The position numbers and the translations under genes were made by a program. From NCBI GenBank assembly GCA_963759115.1, contig CAVWXT010000005.1, positions 1,798,001 through 1,862,000 of the forward strand: 64,000 nt of DNA. The letters are read 5' to 3'. The notes beneath the pieces are model-generated. The model did not search any database and was not told where the DNA came from. It saw only the letters and a list, made by a program, of their open reading frames with translations. The stretch comes from CAVWXT01 sp963759115. GTDB lineage: Bacteria > Planctomycetota > Planctomycetia > Pirellulales > Thermoguttaceae. Below, one piece after another: positions 28,824 to 37,715 of this stretch (positions within the stretch are counted from its first letter, which is position 1; the number at the start of each line of letters is the position of its first letter).

Positions 28824-29516
28824 ATGAAAATCGTCAGCTACATCCGCGTTTCCACCAAGGCGCAAGGCAACTCGGGGCTGGGTTTGGAGGGTCAACGGTC
28901 GGCGGTGGAGGCGTTCGCCAAGGAACGTCATGCCACGATCCTGGCGGAATACCGGGAGGTGGAAACAGGCAAGCGAAGGGATCGCCCCGAACTCGCCAAG
29001 GCCCTGGCCCACTGCCGCCGGTCGAAGGCTACGTTGGTGGTGGCGAAGTTGGACCGGCTGGCCCGGAACGTGGCTTTCACGTCGGCACTGATGGAATCCG
29101 GCGTCGATTTCGTCTGCTGTGACAACCCCCACGCCAACCGCCTGACGATTCACATTCTGGCCGCTGTGGCGGAAGCCGAGGCCGTGGCCATCTCCGAGAG
29201 GACAAGGGCGGCGCTGGCTGCGGCAAAGGCTCGGGGGGTGAAGCTGGGTTCTGCCCGGCCGGGACATTGGGCAGGCCGCGAAGACCGAAGGCTGGCGGGT
29301 ACGAAGCTTGCCGCCAGTGCCGCCGCTCAAGCCCATCGCCGAAGGGCGCGAGAAGCCTATGCCGACCTGCTGCCGATCATCGGCACAATGCGAAAAAAGG
29401 GACAAACCCTACAGCAGATCGCCGATTGGCTGAACACGATGGGGCACACCACGAGGCGCGATAAACAGTGGAGTCCGACTCAGGTAGGGCGAGTATTGCA
29501 GCACGTACTGACCTGA
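28824..29516 (+). CDS. Serine recombinase (resolvase/invertase type)
   Basis: 230 residues. N-terminal catalytic domain: MKIVSYIRVSTKAQG with nucleophile Ser10, then LVVAKLDRLARNVAF and the long E-helix AAVAEAEAVAISERTRAALAAAK; the C-terminal part (GQTLQQIADWLNTMG) is a helix-turn-helix. It acts on short inverted or direct DNA sites and could resolve, invert or integrate the surrounding module. ATG 28824 chosen over the GTG at 28815, so that the protein begins directly with the catalytic domain. Confidence 0.9.
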   Translation: MKIVSYIRVSTKAQGNSGLGLEGQRSAVEAFAKERHATILAEYREVETGKRRDRPELAKALAHCRRSKATLVVAKLDRLARNVAFTSALMESGVDFVCCDNPHANRLTIHILAAVAEAEAVAISERTRAALAAAKARGVKLGSARPGHWAGREDRRLAGTKLAASAAAQAHRRRAREAYADLLPIIGTMRKKGQTLQQIADWLNTMGHTTRRDKQWSPTQVGRVLQHVLT

Positions 29517-30153
29517 AGGGGCCTCTATCGCGCCTCCCCAATCGGTCGAAGTCTCACGCGACTGATCTTCTCGTCTCATGTTCATACTTTCCAGTCCCTC
29601 CAACCGGAATGGGCACGGGGAAGGGGCGTGGACTGGCCCGTGCGTCAGCAGAAACTTCACGCCGCGGGTCAGGTGCCGGACCAACAAACGCGTGCGAGGT
29701 ATGACGGTAAGTGGCTGCTCATTGGGATAACCTTCGCCAATATTGGCGAAGGTTGCAGGTCTGTTCGTCGGCCCGCCCTGACCTTGATGAGCAACTGGTA
29801 TTGGTAGGCGAGTGGCGGGCCAACCTCAATGCCCCTGGGGATTGCGTTCCTGCCGATGATCCGGTTGGAGCAGATCGAAGCGTTGACTGGCGAAACACAG
29901 TTCTCACAGTGTGGAATACTCGGCCGCCAAGAAAACGAAGAAGCCTGCAAAGAACATGCAGGCTCCCCAAACCAGGTTGTCGCTGGGAGAGGCACTGCAC
30001 CGACCTCAATCGGTGTGTCGGCCCGTCCTCGTCGCTGACTCAGCTACTTCTATCGTAGCAGAGTTTCGACGATCGGCTATGCCCCGGTTGGGCACGGGGG
30101 ACGACCTCAGGCAAGTTTTTGCCTAAGGTGCTGTACCGCTACCCTGTCGAGCG
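29517..30153. other. Non-coding region downstream of the recombinase
   Basis: No supported gene. The notable content is the perfect 26-bp palindrome at 29729-29754. Confidence 0.5.
29729..29754. repeat. Perfect 26-bp palindrome
   Basis: The half-site AACCTTCGCCAAT is followed directly by its reverse complement with no loop. It lies 213 bases after the serine recombinase gene. A recombinase or repressor binding site, or a cruciform, is more likely than a terminator, since a loopless palindrome makes a poor RNA hairpin. Confidence 0.75.
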
Positions 30154-31121
30154 TCACAGTTCCCTGCATCTCACCGCTTGCTTGAACTCTACGAATCCGG
30201 CCTTCTTGTATAACGTCAAGGCGGTGGGATGATCCAACGAGCACGTGTGCAACCAGAAGCGTCTCGGCTGGTAGCTCCACACCGTGTCGATAGTCTGTTG
30301 CAGGAACCACGTGCCGAGCCCTTTGCCGATGAATTCCGCCATCAGGCCGAACTGGACCATTTCAACTTCGTCGGCTTGGCGACGGTCTAGCTCGGCAAAC
30401 CCAGCGGGAGAACCATCGACATGCAGGACATATAACTCGTTGCGTGGATCTTGAATGACAGCAGCTAGTTCTGTGTCGGAGAGCTTTCGGCGACTGAGCC
30501 AGTGATAGTCCTTACCCACGGCATCGTACAGGACTCGGTAATACGGCACGGACGGCGTGCGAACCTGCAAGATCGTCAGTCCATCTCGTGGGGCTGGGAC
30601 AGACTGATGCGACGGAGCACGCATTTCAAGATAGTACACGACGACATCGACAAGCTCCGGCGAACTGCTTGCCCTCTCCACCACCTCTAGCATCTTCTTG
30701 AGCGGCTCTTCGTCGGCCAGTCGGTGATCATCCCCGACAGCAATCAGCGCCGACTCGGGAAGCCCGCTGTTGCGGAGAAGCTCCTGGCTGTCGGCGAAGG
30801 GGACTGTCTCGTCGGCCTGGGAGTGCAGGATGACCGTGCCGGGCTTGACCGTCTTCGCCGCTCCCCAACTCTTCCAGGCCGGACAGAGCAGCACGAGGGG
30901 CACATCGATCTTCAGGTTCATGGCGACGGCCCACCTCGACTGGAGCCGACAACAACATCGGGATGATGGAAGTCGAATTCGGCCTGGGCGATGCGAACGG
31001 CGGCGTCGAAATCATCATCGGGCAGGGCTGGGTTCAAGACCTCGTGGCCGTGGTTCTTGAGATAGGTTGGCTTGATGCCGCCTGGGGTCGAGTTCCAGCC
31101 GTGGAGGTAGAGGATCTTCAT
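30154..31121 (-). CDS. Alpha/beta hydrolase (YqiA-like) fused to a GNAT acetyltransferase (one frameshift)
   Basis: The first third is a small serine hydrolase: MKILYLHGWNSTPGG, nucleophile elbow VVGSSRGG, Asp in HSQADETVPF and His in VGDDHRLADE. The second part is a GNAT domain (LYVLHVDGSPAGFAELD; FIGKGLGTWFLQQTID; NPTALTLYKKAGFVEF-like HPTALTLYKKAGFVEF). The frames split at about 30925 in a G-run; adding one G restores SRGGAVAMNLKID. With that fix the protein is about 322 residues. It probably couples hydrolysis of an ester with N-acetylation, or it is a chance fusion; substrates unknown. Confidence 0.78.
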
Positions 31122-31552
31122 GAAGCCGCCTCGGGTTGACCATATATTACTGTCTCGAACCGGCCAATGCCTATCGGGTGCTGCGGCGGCTCGTCCGAAA
31201 AATCGTGGGGGGTTCCCCTGGTCTGACCGACCCCGCTGCTATGCTGGGGGGCGGGTGTGCGGACGGCAGGGTTTGCGGAGGCCGTTCAAGCGACACCGAT
31301 ACCACGGGGGGGATAGCGTGGGGATCGGGAAAACCCTTGTAGACACAACCCAGGGGGGGTAGAATCGGGGGCTGCGGGGGAGAGTACAAGGCCGGTTCAG
31401 CAGTGCAAGATCCGGGATCACCTACGGGTGGCTGCGCAGAGGCGGTTGCCTGTCGGGTGAGGATTGGATCGCTGAACTGCGACTGACGCCAAATTTTTGC
31501 TCACCGGCCTGAATAGAGGATGGCTGCACTTTCTCATGAAGGAGATTGGATC
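31122..31552. other. Leader region of the Thoeris operon
   Basis: No gene. G-rich runs and the candidate promoter at 31337-31365. Confidence 0.4.
31337..31365 (+). promoter_or_regulatory. Possible promoter for thsB-thsA
   Basis: TTGTAG (31337-31342), 17-base spacer, TAGAAT (31360-31365), about 190 bases before thsB. Weak -35 match. Confidence 0.35.
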
Positions 31553-32014
31553 ATGGCTAGACGTGTTTTCTTCAGCTTTCACTATGACAATGACATTTGG
31601 AGAGCCAATCAGGTGCGGAACTCCAATGTCGTTGCCGGTGCCGATGTGGCGGGCTTCTTTGACCATTCCGAGTATGAGGTGGCCAAGAAGAAGGGTGCTG
31701 AGGCAATCAAAAAAATGATCCTGCATCACCTTGATGGTACGAGTGTGACGGTAGTTCTAATTGGCAACCAGACAGCAAATCGACCTTGGGTGAAGTACGA
31801 GATTGAACAGTCAATCGCCCGTAACAACGGACTACTCGGCATCCAAATCCATCACTTGAAGAACCAACAGGGGCAAACGTCGTTGATGGGTTCTACTCCA
31901 ACCGTTCCCTGGAACGTGAACTTTACCGTGTATCCGTGGGACGGTGACCTTGACAGGTTTCGCCTGGCAATCGAGACGGCTGGCAAGCGGGCAGACGCTC
32001 TCCGTAAGAAGTAG
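31553..32014 (+). CDS. thsB: Thoeris ThsB: TIR-like (MTH538/DUF1863) sensor protein
   Basis: 153 residues behind AAGGAGATTGG. It begins ARRVFFSFHYDNDIWRANQVRN, the usual start of the MTH538 TIR-like family, then FFDHSEYEVAKKKG, TSVTVVLIGNQTANRPWVKYEIEQS and a LLGIQIHHLKN segment. In Thoeris defence, ThsB senses infection and makes a cyclic ADP-ribose-type messenger from NAD. The next gene is the matching ThsA, 35 bases on. The Glu of WVKYEIEQS is in the position expected for TIR enzymes. Confidence 0.85.
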   Translation: MARRVFFSFHYDNDIWRANQVRNSNVVAGADVAGFFDHSEYEVAKKKGAEAIKKMILHHLDGTSVTVVLIGNQTANRPWVKYEIEQSIARNNGLLGIQIHHLKNQQGQTSLMGSTPTVPWNVNFTVYPWDGDLDRFRLAIETAGKRADALRKK

Positions 32015-32049
32015 CCATTTTTGCGTTCTCTGTTCTTCGGTGAGTCACC

Positions 32050-33519
32050 ATGTCCACGGCACAGCTTGAGTCGTTCTACAAGCACTTTGTCAGTGCTATG
32101 CACGAAGGCAACGCCGCCATATTCGCTGGTGCCGGGCTATCGAAGGCAAGTGGATACGTGGACTGGCGAGCTTTACTGAAGGAGATCGCTGAGGATCTCG
32201 GCCTCGACATAGATCAAGAGTCTGACCTGATTGCGGTGGCACAATATCATGCGACCAAACACATGAATCGTGCCACGCTCGACCGCCTTATCATCAAGGA
32301 GTTCACCAAGGACATAGAACTTTCTGAGAATCACCGGCTGTTGGCGAATCTCCCAATCGATACTGTCTGGACCACAAATTACGACAAGCTGATTGAGGAC
32401 GCTTTCGAGGAAGCCCACCGCCAAGTCGATGTGAAGAAGACGCCTGACAGCCTTCAGCACCCACTGCCGGGGCGAGGCGTCACGGTTTACAAGATGCACG
32501 GCGATGTGGACAATCCGGCACAGGCGGTCCTTACCAAAGAGGACTATGAGACCTACGATCTGTATCGAGAACTGTTCTCGATCAAGCTCAAAGGCGACCT
32601 AGTTGGCAAAACCTTCCTGTTCCTCGGATTCAGTTTCACCGATCCGAACATCGATTACATTCTGAGCCGTATTCGAGCGTTGCTCGGCAAGGACAAAGGG
32701 CAACACTACGCCGTCATGCGATGGCCGAGCAAACCAACGAAGAAGGATTTCAGAAGCGGGAAGAAGTATTTGGCAGCGAACGCCCAATACGACTACGACC
32801 GCATCAAGTTGGATTTGCGAATCGCCGACCTCAAACGATATGGCATCGAAGCTTTGATGATCGATGAATACAGCGAGCTTTCCAAGATTCTGTCTGAGCT
32901 AAATCGGCGAGTCCATTTGCAAGATGTATTCGTATCTGGCAGTGCTTACTCGTTCGAGCCATTGGGCGAGGCTCGAATTGATGACCTGTGTCGGCAGCTT
33001 GGCAGAAGAATCATTGATGAGGGGCTGAATCTTGTCTCTGGCGTGGGCATTGGCATCGGAGATAGGGTGGTCATCGGGGCAATGGAGTCGCTATATCGAA
33101 AACATTACTGTGATGCGAGTGACCGTCTGTTTCTCCGACCGTTCCCGCAACAGCCGCCCAACGGTCTGTCGCTGAAGGACTTTTGGACGAGGTATCGCAA
33201 GGACATGATCGGGAAGGCCGGTGCGTGTGTTTTTATTGTTGGAAACAAGCTGGATGCGGCGACAGGCAGCGTCGTGGAGGCGGAAGGCGTTCTGGAAGAA
33301 TTTGAGATTGCCGCAGCTTTGGGAAAGTATCCGATCCCCGTGGGTGCGACGGGGTATGCTGCTCGAAATGTGTATCAAGAGGTGCAGACTTCCCTGGATC
33401 GCTATTTTCCAGACGGAGGCGTTAAGGGTCACTTCAAGACTCTTGGCCGTGAAACAAGCACGAACGAAGAAATCGTTGACGCCGTGGTCGGCATCTTGAG
33501 GCAGGTGAAGGCCGTCTAG
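32050..33519 (+). CDS. thsA: Thoeris ThsA: SIR2-SLOG NADase effector
   Basis: 489 residues, intact. SIR2 domain: AAIFAGAGLSKASGYVDW (residues 23-39), TVWTTNYDKLIE with Asn110, and YKMHGDVDNP with His150; the 40-residue spacing equals that of the catalytic Asn112/His152 known in Bacillus ThsA. From about residue 295 a SLOG domain follows (DVFVSGSAYSFEPLG; NLVSGVGIGIGDRVV), which binds the cyclic nucleotide messenger. Activation depletes NAD and halts phage growth. It forms an operon with thsB. Confidence 0.92.
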   Translation: MSTAQLESFYKHFVSAMHEGNAAIFAGAGLSKASGYVDWRALLKEIAEDLGLDIDQESDLIAVAQYHATKHMNRATLDRLIIKEFTKDIELSENHRLLANLPIDTVWTTNYDKLIEDAFEEAHRQVDVKKTPDSLQHPLPGRGVTVYKMHGDVDNPAQAVLTKEDYETYDLYRELFSIKLKGDLVGKTFLFLGFSFTDPNIDYILSRIRALLGKDKGQHYAVMRWPSKPTKKDFRSGKKYLAANAQYDYDRIKLDLRIADLKRYGIEALMIDEYSELSKILSELNRRVHLQDVFVSGSAYSFEPLGEARIDDLCRQLGRRIIDEGLNLVSGVGIGIGDRVVIGAMESLYRKHYCDASDRLFLRPFPQQPPNGLSLKDFWTRYRKDMIGKAGACVFIVGNKLDAATGSVVEAEGVLEEFEIAAALGKYPIPVGATGYAARNVYQEVQTSLDRYFPDGGVKGHFKTLGRETSTNEEIVDAVVGILRQVKAV

Positions 33520-33580
33520 TTTGTAGCCATCGTCGCCGAGAACGAACAGGCTTTTGATGTTGGAGGAGTGAAGCCGATAC

Positions 33581-34006
33581 ATGATAACCCCTTACCACGC
33601 CCGATATTTCGCCTACGAACTGACCCGGCGACGGCAACCAGAGGGCGTGGATCGTCTGTCGATGGCCCTGTTCGATGCCTGTGTGGATCTGAACCCGCAC
33701 CAGATCGAAGCGGCCCTGTTCGCCCTGCGTAGCCCACTGTCCAAAGGCGTGATCCTGGCCGACGAGGTGGGTTTGGGTAAGACCATCGAAGCCGGGCTAG
33801 TCCTCTGCCAAAACTGGGCGGAACGCAAACGGCGGTTGTTGGTGATCTGTCCCGCCAGTCTCCGCAAGCAGTGGAGCTTGGAAATTCAAGAGAAGTTCAA
33901 CCTTCCCACGGTGATCCTGGACGCACGTTCCTACCGACTTGCCCAGCAGGAAGGAAAGCGGCATCCTCGGGACGAAGGAAAGCACGGCTACCGATCCCGG
34001 TATTGA
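33581..34006 (+). pseudogene. N-terminal fragment of a SNF2/RapA-type helicase
   Basis: 142-codon open frame behind GGAGGAG. It contains the start of a superfamily 2 ATPase: NPHQIEAALFALRSPL, Walker A LADEVGLGKTIEAG and LLVICPASLRKQW. After VILDARSYRLAQQ homology ends; motifs II-VI are absent, so this is a truncated remnant, fused head-on to a different gene fragment. Such helicases occur in phage-defence operons, which fits the neighbouring Thoeris genes. Confidence 0.82.
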
Positions 34007-34016
34007 GGAGCAGGAT

Positions 34017-34505
34017 ATGAAGCCACAGCCACCCAAAGGAGAGTACCTGCTCTTGTTCGAGGAGCCAGAACTGTTTCTATATCCAAGGGCTCAGAATATC
34101 CTGTTCGATGCCCTTCGGGTGTTTTCTGCCAAGCATCACGTTGTCGTTACAACACATTCTCCGATGTTTTTCGGCCCGCAAGCCACAGGCACCTTCATTA
34201 AGCTCTATAAGCAGTCGGACCCGACCGTCACACCACGGCCGTTCGCATTGGCTCACCCAGTTGACCTGTCCGACGTGAACGCATGGGATCAGTTTCAAAT
34301 CATTTGCTTCGAAAACAATAATGCGGCCTTCTTTGCAGAAACCGTGGTGCTTGTCGAGGGAGACAGCGATTATCTCGTTCTTCCGCACGTTGCAAGAACG
34401 CTGAATCCCGACTGGGACGCCGCCCGGTGCCCGACATGCTTTGCTAGGATCACGGGGAAGGGAAACCGAAGAAGGAGAACACAGCGTGAGAATCCTTGTT
34501 ATTGA
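34017..34505 (+). pseudogene. C-terminal fragment of an OLD-family ATPase/Toprim nuclease
   Basis: It starts within the ATPase domain: YLLLFEEPELFLYP (Walker B/signature region) and HHVVVTTHSPMFF, then the Toprim start VVLVEGDSDYLVLP. The Walker A part is missing upstream and the Toprim domain breaks off after FARITGKGN, followed by unrelated residues. Both ends are therefore lost. OLD nucleases act in anti-phage systems; this one is a relic. Confidence 0.8.
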
Positions 34506-34521
34506 GGGTGATGGAGGAAAG

Positions 34522-34701
34522 ATGGTCTACTGTGAAGTCTGCGGAGCTGTGGCTGGGACGCCAACGACATGCCCAGACCGCAGCAAACATACGTTTGCGT
34601 CTACGACACGCCCGGTCTATTGTCGGGCGTGTGGGGCAATTCCAGGAGAGCCCACGCAATGCCCTGATCGGGCAAGGCACGCTTTTGTCCGTGTTGATTA
34701 G
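34522..34701 (+). CDS. Tandem zinc-ribbon miniprotein
   Basis: 59 residues behind ATGGAGGAAAG. Two near-identical repeats make up the whole protein: VYCEVCGAVAGTPTTCPDRS KHTF and VYCRACGAIPGEPTQCPDRA RHAF. Each has CxxC, a second Cys and a His, enough for one zinc site. No function is known to me for this motif; it lies at the end of a defence island. Confidence 0.7.
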   Translation: MVYCEVCGAVAGTPTTCPDRSKHTFASTTRPVYCRACGAIPGEPTQCPDRARHAFVRVD

Positions 34702-35070
34702 TGGATACAGCGTCCTGCTGCCGTGAGAGCGGACGAGCAAGGAGATGGGGGCAATGGGCAACGAACTGGAGACACCACGCAAGTTCAAGCATCGTGGACT
34801 TCCACACCTACGCTACGATTCGTGACTGGGCTACCGTTGGCCCAGGAGATTGTGGACGACATGCAGACGGCGTTGGATCAGTTCGGTGCGGTGGTGGAGG
34901 GGCTGAGGGGGTAGCGATGTTCTGGTCAAAGTGCAGAAGACATTACAGGAGGCAACCAACACCATCGGCCCGGCGATAACTCGATCAAGGGCCATCCAGC
35001 GGAAGCTGCGCTGCGGGATGTGCAGGAGCTTTTATGGCTGTAACCTATTCCTTATCATGTGGAGGAGATT
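34702..35070. other. Remnant region
   Basis: No intact gene. Contains a 35-base copy of the 5' end of the gene at 36809 (34795-34829) and a short frame ending LAQEIVDDMQTALDQFGAVVEGL, which resembles the C-terminus of type I restriction methylase or HsdR proteins. Confidence 0.5.
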
Positions 35071-35820
35071 ATGTCGCTGATAACGCCGCACAGAGAGGGC
35101 TTGCTCTGCCTTGTAGTTGCACTGAACAGCACATTTGGCTATCTTCTTGCAACGCTTCCACCCACAATGATCGACCCCTTGCTGCCGCATCGTGCTAGCC
35201 TCGGGGCACTGAGCTATTCTTATGGATGGCTGATCTGGCCGATTGCTCTCGTTCTTTTTGTGGCAACGCTCTTGCTTATGTACTCGGCCCCCGCCAACCT
35301 TTACCGTCTCGTGGCGACGGTGGTCCCGCTGGGAGTGGCGTGTATTGCGTCCTTGTTCATCCTTCGCCCACCATTTCCTCATCCGAATCTTTTGTTCATG
35401 GGGACAGTATGGACCTCGATTACAGCGGCCTGGATTCTGATTCGGTATTCCCTGTTCCACGACAACGCTGACATGCTCGTCGGCGTTGACAAGGAAGCCT
35501 GTCTCCAATTCATACGAGAGCAGCTTGAGTTCTCAAGGCTGTTTTTGTTGGGGCTAGTAGGTGCATATATCGGGTTGATTGTGACGGCATTAAATGACGT
35601 TATGGCAGCCAACACGGCACTTTTTACAAAACCGGTCAACGCAGCCGATGCTAAAGCGATTGCGAACGAATTGCTCTTGGTAAACAATAACTCTTTCGTC
35701 CAGTTCTCCGTCATCTCATTGTTTGTCCTATTCGGCCCCATTGTCGAACTGGCGAGAAGAAGACGCCAACTGTCATTACTATTCCTAAGTATCCGAAGTT
35801 CCTCCGAGGGGCGAAATTGA
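35071..35820 (+). CDS. Multi-pass membrane protein of unknown function
   Basis: 249 residues. ATG 35071 chosen because GGAGGAG is 4-10 bases upstream; another ATG lies at 35059. Predicted helices: LLCLVVALNSTFGYLLATL, WLIWPIALVLFVATLLLMY, LVATVVPLGVACIASLFIL, WTSITAAWILIRYSLF, LFLLGLVGAYIGLIVTA and FVQFSVISLFVLFGPIVEL. No family recognised. Confidence 0.65.
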   Translation: MSLITPHREGLLCLVVALNSTFGYLLATLPPTMIDPLLPHRASLGALSYSYGWLIWPIALVLFVATLLLMYSAPANLYRLVATVVPLGVACIASLFILRPPFPHPNLLFMGTVWTSITAAWILIRYSLFHDNADMLVGVDKEACLQFIREQLEFSRLFLLGLVGAYIGLIVTALNDVMAANTALFTKPVNAADAKAIANELLLVNNNSFVQFSVISLFVLFGPIVELARRRRQLSLLFLSIRSSSEGRN

Positions 35821-36163
35821 TTGCAGAAGGCCACACGGCACATTCATTGACGAATTGCGGTAGCGGGATAGCATACAGCCACCCGAATGGGCTCTGCAAA
35901 TACCGCCACCCCTCCCTCAGCACCCTCCTACGCATCACCAACGCCCTTCAAGCGGGTCGAGAAGGAACGGGGCATCACGGCGGCTCCGCTGGTGGGCGAA
36001 GACGAAGGGGCGGATCATGCGGGTAATCGGCTGTCAAATGGAGGGCGGGCGATTAGGCATGGGGCGGGGGGCCGGGAGGGTGTTTGGTGATGGCGGGAAT
36101 GGTGGTCGCAATGGAGGTGGTGTGGTGTTCGACTTGAACAAGGGTAAAAGGCGAGGTGATGGC
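35821..36163. other. Intergenic stretch, no gene seen
   Basis: Low-complexity Gly/Arg reading frames only. Confidence 0.4.
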
Positions 36164-36775
36164 ATGGATGTGGATACAATCACTCTTCAGCAGCTTGGCG
36201 CTGCCCGTCAGGAGTTCGCAACAAACGAGCCCCGTGACCTTTTCTATTATGTGGCGATAGAGCTTATAGAACTGTCTTTGCAGGGAAAAACAAAGGTAAA
36301 GGTGGCTGAGGCACTGGCCGTGCTTCTGCAAACGTGGAACATGGCATTTTACAGGTTTCACCCGTTCACCAGTCAGCACCTATGCGACATCGAACGGGTT
36401 GTGGTTGCCCACGAGGGCACGCTCGCCGGTTGTCGGCAACGGTCCATCGAAAGCTTTTGTGAAGAAGATCGGGTCGCCGTCAATGGGTTATTCGTTGATT
36501 TTGAGCAGGTTCTCGGTCCCGTGGGTGCCGTAAAGTCCCTGCACCTTCTTGCACCCCGTTTTTTTCCCCTCTGGGACCGAGCCATAGCCAAAGCGTATGG
36601 CGTTCACTTGAAGGAGAAGGGTAGGAATGCGGCAGGATATATCCAGTTCATGGCGAGAACGAAGAAGCAGGTCGAGCAACTCGGCGGTGAATCGGGAGTC
36701 GGATGCAATCCGCTGAAGGCTATAGATGAGTACAACTATTGCGAGTATACCAAGAAGCATTGGAAACGCAGCTAA
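36164..36775 (+). CDS. Hypothetical protein
   Basis: 203 residues from the ATG at 36164; the open frame extends 49 Gly/Arg-rich codons further up, which I regard as non-coding. Helical N-terminal half (RDLFYYVAIELIELSL), then LCDIERVVVAHEGTLAG and LHLLAPRFFPLWDRAIAKAYG; the LWDxxIAxxYG element looks like a conserved core. Function unknown; it lies among defence and accessory genes. Confidence 0.6.
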   Translation: MDVDTITLQQLGAARQEFATNEPRDLFYYVAIELIELSLQGKTKVKVAEALAVLLQTWNMAFYRFHPFTSQHLCDIERVVVAHEGTLAGCRQRSIESFCEEDRVAVNGLFVDFEQVLGPVGAVKSLHLLAPRFFPLWDRAIAKAYGVHLKEKGRNAAGYIQFMARTKKQVEQLGGESGVGCNPLKAIDEYNYCEYTKKHWKRS

Positions 36776-36808
36776 ACGTCGTCGAGTGCCGGGCGTGTTG
36801 CCACCCTC

Positions 36809-37687
36809 ATGGACTTCCACACCTACATCACGATGCGTGACTGGACACGGCGGGCAGACCCCGAAGACCGTTTCGCCCAGGACATCGACCAGTTCTACAA
36901 GCGAACCCTGGCCGATGCTGTAGGAATGGGGTCGGCCCAGTTCTACAGCCAGATGCTCAACGAGCAGGACTGGGAGAAAAACAGACGCCCATACTACAAC
37001 CTCTGGCCCTCCATCGTGCCGATGCTCACCCGGCTGGACCTGGACCTTGATTCCAACCTGATCCAACTGCCCCTAGCCGCCCTGTGCATCCGCCTGCCCA
37101 AGAACCACAACCCCCTGCGCTTCGACTGGAAGGGGGAGGAAGTTTCCGTCCGCTGCATTATGATGGGCGAGATCAACCAGGGGACGGGCATTTCGGTGCT
37201 GATCGACATTGGCGAGTTGATGGGCGAGATCGGCGTGCCGATCTACACGTACCGCAACTTTCCCTGCAGACCCGGCCTGACCGTGGAACAATCGTTGGCG
37301 AGCCTGGGCACGAAGGGGCTGTTTGCCGAAATCGGTGTTCAAGTCCCCGATTCCCTGGTGATGGATTGCGTTCGGCTCTGTTGTTCCCTGTGCCTGCTGG
37401 AGAACGATCCCTCGATCATTTCCCCTGACGTGTTGGCCGACGACCGGGCGAAGTATGAGGTCAGCGGCGACGAGAAGTATGTTGAAAAGGCCCATCGCCG
37501 GGGGAAGGTCGGCTGGGATGTGGGGCGGCACATCGAAGTCATTCCCCATTACCGGCGTCCGCACATGGCCCTGGTGTGGACGGGGCGGGGGCGGGCGGTG
37601 CCTCGGGTCGTGCCTCGGCGTGGGGCTATCGTGCATCGGGAAGTGGTTGAGAAGGTGCCGATGGGGTTTGGGGGAGGGCAAGGTTAG
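36809..37687 (+). CDS. Hypothetical protein
   Basis: 292 residues, no RBS evident. Begins MDFHTYITMRDWTRRADPE; the middle has LWPSIVPMLTRLDLDLDS and LCIRLPKNHNPL; the end is a basic beta-rich segment YRRPHMALVWTGRGRAVPR...RRGAIVHREVVEKVPMGF. A second, truncated copy of its first codons lies at 34795. Function unknown. Confidence 0.6.
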   Translation: MDFHTYITMRDWTRRADPEDRFAQDIDQFYKRTLADAVGMGSAQFYSQMLNEQDWEKNRRPYYNLWPSIVPMLTRLDLDLDSNLIQLPLAALCIRLPKNHNPLRFDWKGEEVSVRCIMMGEINQGTGISVLIDIGELMGEIGVPIYTYRNFPCRPGLTVEQSLASLGTKGLFAEIGVQVPDSLVMDCVRLCCSLCLLENDPSIISPDVLADDRAKYEVSGDEKYVEKAHRRGKVGWDVGRHIEVIPHYRRPHMALVWTGRGRAVPRVVPRRGAIVHREVVEKVPMGFGGGQG

Positions 37688-37715
37688 GAAGGCTTGTCAA
37701 AAGCGGAGGCGTGGG

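Noticed and set aside
29711..30058. Possible 115-residue gene spanning the palindrome
   Set aside because: No RBS, low-complexity Arg/Cys-rich product, and it reads through the palindrome.
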